8,971 nucleotides of DNA from Bacteroidales bacterium UBA4073 (GTDB lineage Bacteria > Bacteroidota > Bacteroidia > Bacteroidales > Tenuifilaceae), in NCBI GenBank assembly GCA_002383425.1, contig DFYV01000102.1, forward strand, positions 1 through 8,971. Reading direction: 5' to 3'. Below, piece by piece: positions 6,231 through 8,971 of this stretch (the stretch's first letter is position 1; the number at the start of each line of letters is the position of its first letter). Position numbers and translations under genes: made by a program. Under the pieces are notes generated by a model, which worked only from the letters and a program-made list of their open reading frames with translations, ran no database searches and was not told where the DNA came from.

Positions 6231-7904
6231 TTACCAAACCATTACTTTTTTAATCGCTTTATATCCATTTTGTTCTACTCTTAAAAGGTATAAACCCTGC
6301 TTTAACCCCGACAAGCTAACAGAGGTATAAAATGTTTCCGTTCCTTTGTTAAAGGCAAAACGCTTAAGAATTTTCCCTGAAATATCAATCATTTCCATGT
6401 TAACCATTCCAGGCGTACTGTTATCGATTTCTACAATAAGTAAACCATGTTGCAGGTATGCACTAACCTTACCTGCAAAACCGTCAGTTTCAACAGAGGT
6501 ATTGGGTGGCTGACTCAAAACAGAAATAAAGAATGATTTTTCTATTGATAGACCCGATATATCGGTGGCTTTAATAATAATTTCCCACTCTGGCATCACA
6601 TTTCGGTTTAATTCTTGGGTTGTGACAAGGGAATCATTACTAATGATAAAAGGAACGGTAATTGGGGTTTCATCGATACCTACAGGGCCTCTAACGTCAA
6701 ACGTATGGATATCGTTTGGGGTTTCATCCATTACCGTTACCTTAGCCACAAATGTGCCAGCTGGTTTTTTCTCATACACCGTGGTATTTGATAGTTCAAT
6801 ATCGTAAGGGGCTTCGTTACGTGGTTCAAAACCGATTACAGCTTGCTGATTGTAGCTGAAATTATTATTTCCTGGGGTAAGCGACCCTATTGAATAATAA
6901 CCATCATAGCTCCCGGTCCACCCCCAGTTAAAGTGGAATAACCCATTCTGATTAACTCCATCTAAACAAAATGCATGGCCTGCTTGCCCATCATTTCCAT
7001 CACCGGAGTAATAAACAGGCCTGCCAGCCATTAATTCATTAATAAGTAAATCCTTCCATTGCTGATCGTCAGAGTAATTTGACTTACTTTCCAGCTTAGC
7101 CTTGCCGGAGTATTTAAAGTAGATTTTAAGGGCACCTGGAACTGCCGAAGAGTGAGCCCCCGAACCATCAGCACCATAGCTCATATTTACCGATACCCCT
7201 AAGTGGTACAGCAACTTAGCAACATGCGCATTGGGAGTAGATGTAGGCATCGAGTCCCAAAAATACTCTTGCTGCGCAAAATTAACGTATTGGTTTCCGT
7301 AAGTAGGATCGTTATACTGATGCTCATTTTCACCCTTAAAGGGATGCTTATACACACTCATACACTGAGCCATGGCAACAGCAACGCAACCAGCGTAGGT
7401 ATGGCCTCCAGGGCCATTAGCATCGGCAGGGCAGTAGCTGTTCCAACCCGCATTTTGATTCCAGGTAACCTTTATTAAAGGGTCGATAGTAACAGTTTTT
7501 GAAGAATTGAAATATTTTAAATCCCATGATGGGTGAATTTTATCAGCTTTAGATTTTTTAGCCATTTTGATATCGTTGGCGTAACCATCGAACCAAAAAT
7601 AGAAGGGTACTGACCTAACCCCAGAAATGTTGAAATTGCCTTCGGCAGAAAATGCAATTACCGATTGAACCCTATCGTCGGCCGATAGTATAATCCAGCC
7701 TTCAGGTTCAAAGTTTACTACATAGGTTAAGGGTTCGTTATTGTCCGCTTGAAATACTTCGAGTACCTCACCATTTAAGGCTTTACCGTGCACCAGTTCC
7801 ATAAACTTTGTGGCAAACACCAATGCCTCTTCGGGTAAAACAACCTTCGCATTTGCAAAAAAGGAAACTGATACCAACAAAGCTAATAGCAGTAGCTTTT
7901 TCAT
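6231..7904 (-). CDS. Secreted C10 (streptopain-like) cysteine peptidase with T9SS C-terminal sorting domain
   Basis: The 557-residue product is a secreted papain-fold cysteine endopeptidase of family C10. It starts with a signal peptide cut after ANA (residue 19). A Spi-type inhibitory prodomain follows, with the typical GWIILSADDRVQSVIAFS at about 69-86. The catalytic domain spans roughly 130-360: catalytic Cys173 in AGCVAVAMAQ, catalytic His310 in QAGHAFCLDGV, and the NWGW motif at 326-329. Residues about 366-465 look like a cadherin-like beta-sandwich (IELSNTTVYEKKPAGTFVAKV through IIIKATDISGLSIEKSF). The last 80 or so residues form a T9SS sorting domain ending GLYLLRVEQNGYKAIKKVMVW-like, so the protein should cross the outer membrane by the Por pathway and be released or anchored at the surface. 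All catalytic residues are present, so an active enzyme is expected. The ATG at 7904 is preferred over an in-frame TTG at 7910. The gene is a single transcription unit. Confidence 0.95.
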   Translation of the reverse strand: MKKLLLLALLVSVSFFANAKVVLPEEALVFATKFMELVHGKALNGEVLEVFQADNNEPLTYVVNFEPEGWIILSADDRVQSVIAFSAEGNFNISGVRSVPFYFWFDGYANDIKMAKKSKADKIHPSWDLKYFNSSKTVTIDPLIKVTWNQNAGWNSYCPADANGPGGHTYAGCVAVAMAQCMSVYKHPFKGENEHQYNDPTYGNQYVNFAQQEYFWDSMPTSTPNAHVAKLLYHLGVSVNMSYGADGSGAHSSAVPGALKIYFKYSGKAKLESKSNYSDDQQWKDLLINELMAGRPVYYSGDGNDGQAGHAFCLDGVNQNGLFHFNWGWTGSYDGYYSIGSLTPGNNNFSYNQQAVIGFEPRNEAPYDIELSNTTVYEKKPAGTFVAKVTVMDETPNDIHTFDVRGPVGIDETPITVPFIISNDSLVTTQELNRNVMPEWEIIIKATDISGLSIEKSFFISVLSQPPNTSVETDGFAGKVSAYLQHGLLIVEIDNSTPGMVNMEMIDISGKILKRFAFNKGTETFYTSVSLSGLKQGLYLLRVEQNGYKAIKKVMVW

Positions 7905-7917
7905 AACCAAATTTTTA

Positions 7918-7925
7918 CAAATGTA
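7918..7925 (-). promoter_or_regulatory. Possible -7 element (TACATTTG) for the C10 peptidase gene
   Basis: On the minus strand TACATTTG (7925-7918) fits the TAnnTTTG consensus. No TTG is found near the matching -33 position, which is occupied by the 7939-7966 palindrome. The element is only 13 bases from the ATG at 7904, so transcription from it would give a very short leader. It is plausible but weak, and the true promoter may lie further upstream. Confidence 0.3.
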
Positions 7926-7938
7926 ATAATAAAAATGC

Positions 7939-7966
7939 GAAAAGGGAGAAGTACTTCTCCCTTTTC
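7939..7966 (-). terminator. Perfect 28-base palindrome, terminator of the upstream Ig-like protein gene
   Basis: GAAAAGGGAGAAG (7939-7951) and CTTCTCCCTTTTC (7954-7966) are exact 13-base inverted copies around TA, making the whole 28 bases self-complementary. The hairpin starts 17 bases past the stop codon of the gene at 7984. On the minus strand the stem ends in TTTTC and is followed by GCATTTTTATTATTA. This fits a rho-independent terminator for that gene and separates it from the peptidase gene. Because the palindrome is symmetric, it could stop transcription in both directions. Confidence 0.8.
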
Positions 7967-7983
7967 AGAACAAAAATTGAACC

Positions 7984-8970
7984 CTACCTTGTAAGCTTTT
8001 TAAGGGCGGGTACAAAGGATCCTGTACTCTTTATCCCTTTAGCTGTTTTAGTCCAAACAGAAGATTCATAGTAATCCCAGTAATACCCATTATAAGTGCC
8101 TCCAACAATGACGCCACCCCACCAATCGAGGTTAATGGTACCATCAGCCTGAATTGTACCAACTACCGGAGTTTGCATATCACCCGAACCATCATCAAAA
8201 ACTACCTCGCTACCATCACCATACAAATCGCCAAAAGATTGACCTCCGGCAATGGTTAACGTAGCTAAATCGCCATTGAACACACCTTCAATAGGCTCAG
8301 GGGAATCAAACAAACCAGTAATAATTACCCCGTCGGTAGTACCAGCTTTTGCGGTAACTGTTACGTTACTAAATGTACTACTACCACCAAAATACGATAC
8401 AGCCTCAACCGAGTAGTTACCAATAATTAGCGAACGTTGGTAGTTATAGGAAACCAACCAATCGTAATCACCAAAGGCTATTTCGGCAATATCGTTTCCA
8501 TACTTATCCCAGAAAGTTCCTTTGGCTACATAAAAAGTAATGTGTTTACCATAGTTTAAGCTAACGGGCATGTCGATGATGAGAGTGTCGGCTGAAATTG
8601 TTAGCAAAGAAGCATCAATTTTGTAATCGATCGAAATATTTTCATCATAAATACGAACCACAACAAACGAGTTTTCATAATAAGTGTAACCGCCCGTACT
8701 CAGCGGGTAGGTGTATTTTAGCTTAATTTGAAAGGTAGCCGGTGCAGTTATCAAATCACCTTCAGGAAAAACAGTTGCCTCACGGTCAACATAGGTAAAT
8801 CGCCAGTATAGGCCCACCAAATATCCACCACTAATTCCGCTGGTTATACCTTCGTATTTATTACCTGCCCGATCGGCAAAAGTATTAGCGCCAATGGTTA
8901 AGAAAACATACTGTCCGTTAATCATTTGATCTTGTTCAAGTGGTTGCTTGATAGTAACGTTTTTGCCATC
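7984..8970 (-). CDS. Ig-like domain surface protein, 5' end outside the window (partial)
   Basis: The last 328 residues of a larger protein are visible. The frame is open to the window edge, reading DGKNVTIKQPLEQDQ before the first internal Met at 8925, so that Met is not the true start. Two segments look like ends of bacterial Ig-like (SbsA/Big_5-type) domains: GQYVFLTIGANTFADRAGNKYEG at about visible residues 19-41, and GKHITFYVAKGTFWDKYGNDIAE at about 141-163. A third beta-rich domain (about 183-308, from GNYSVEAVSYFG to SSVWTKT) has alternating short strands and many Gly, Asp and aromatic residues; I do not recognise it. The C terminus (PALKKLTR) has no T9SS sorting domain. The likely role is a cell-surface or secreted lipoprotein involved in binding or adhesion, but export is inferred because the N terminus is missing. 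A terminator follows at 7939-7966. Confidence 0.85.
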   Translation of the reverse strand, partial: DGKNVTIKQPLEQDQMINGQYVFLTIGANTFADRAGNKYEGITSGISGGYLVGLYWRFTYVDREATVFPEGDLITAPATFQIKLKYTYPLSTGGYTYYENSFVVVRIYDENISIDYKIDASLLTISADTLIIDMPVSLNYGKHITFYVAKGTFWDKYGNDIAEIAFGDYDWLVSYNYQRSLIIGNYSVEAVSYFGGSSTFSNVTVTAKAGTTDGVIITGLFDSPEPIEGVFNGDLATLTIAGGQSFGDLYGDGSEVVFDDGSGDMQTPVVGTIQADGTINLDWWGGVIVGGTYNGYYWDYYESSVWTKTAKGIKSTGSFVPALKKLTR

Positions 8971-8971
8971 T

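Noticed and set aside
7905..7910. TTG start two codons before the peptidase ATG
   Set aside because: The ATG at 7904 starts the signal peptide directly, and TTG is a poorer start codon.

Overview
The window looks like chromosomal DNA from a member of the Bacteroidota, probably a Bacteroidales- or Marinilabiliales-like anaerobe. Four things point there: a SusC/SusD-type outer-membrane uptake pair, a secreted C10 cysteine peptidase ending in a type IX secretion (T9SS) sorting domain, TAnnTTTG-type promoter elements, and AT-rich start regions without a Shine-Dalgarno sequence. The placement is inferred from gene content and signals; no rRNA or other marker is present.

Layout. Positions 1-290 hold no gene I can support, only AT-rich sequence with a short telomere-like direct repeat and a patch of inverted repeats. 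A strong terminator at 291-321 closes a two-gene minus-strand operon: a SusC/RagA-family TonB-dependent transporter (1897-5136) followed 29 bases later by its SusD-family surface lipoprotein (344-1867). A divergent intergenic region (5137-5296) carries a good minus-strand promoter, a run of phased AACTTT repeats and a perfect inverted repeat. A plus-strand gene for a secreted protein of unknown function (5297-6010) follows. It converges on a minus-strand C10 (streptopain-like) peptidase (6231-7904), and the gap between them contains an imperfect palindrome built of roughly 10-base units. Upstream of the peptidase, a 28-base perfect palindrome separates it from the 3' part of a minus-strand gene for a beta-rich, Ig-like extracellular protein (7984-8970), which is cut by the window edge.

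Working together. SusC and SusD should form one complex: SusD captures a nutrient on the cell surface and SusC imports it using TonB energy. No glycoside hydrolase, ECF sigma factor or anti-sigma factor lies beside them, so the substrate is not indicated by context. A secreted peptidase nearby makes peptide uptake conceivable, as in RagAB systems, but the peptidase is a separate transcription unit and the link is speculative. Every complete gene product carries an export signal, so the whole visible window serves the cell envelope or secretion.

I found no clearly new system. The points most worth a second look are the predicted prodomain/C10/cadherin-like/T9SS-tail architecture of the peptidase, the GC-rich 5' module of the SusC gene, the repeat-rich divergent promoter region, and the conserved-looking secreted protein of unknown function.
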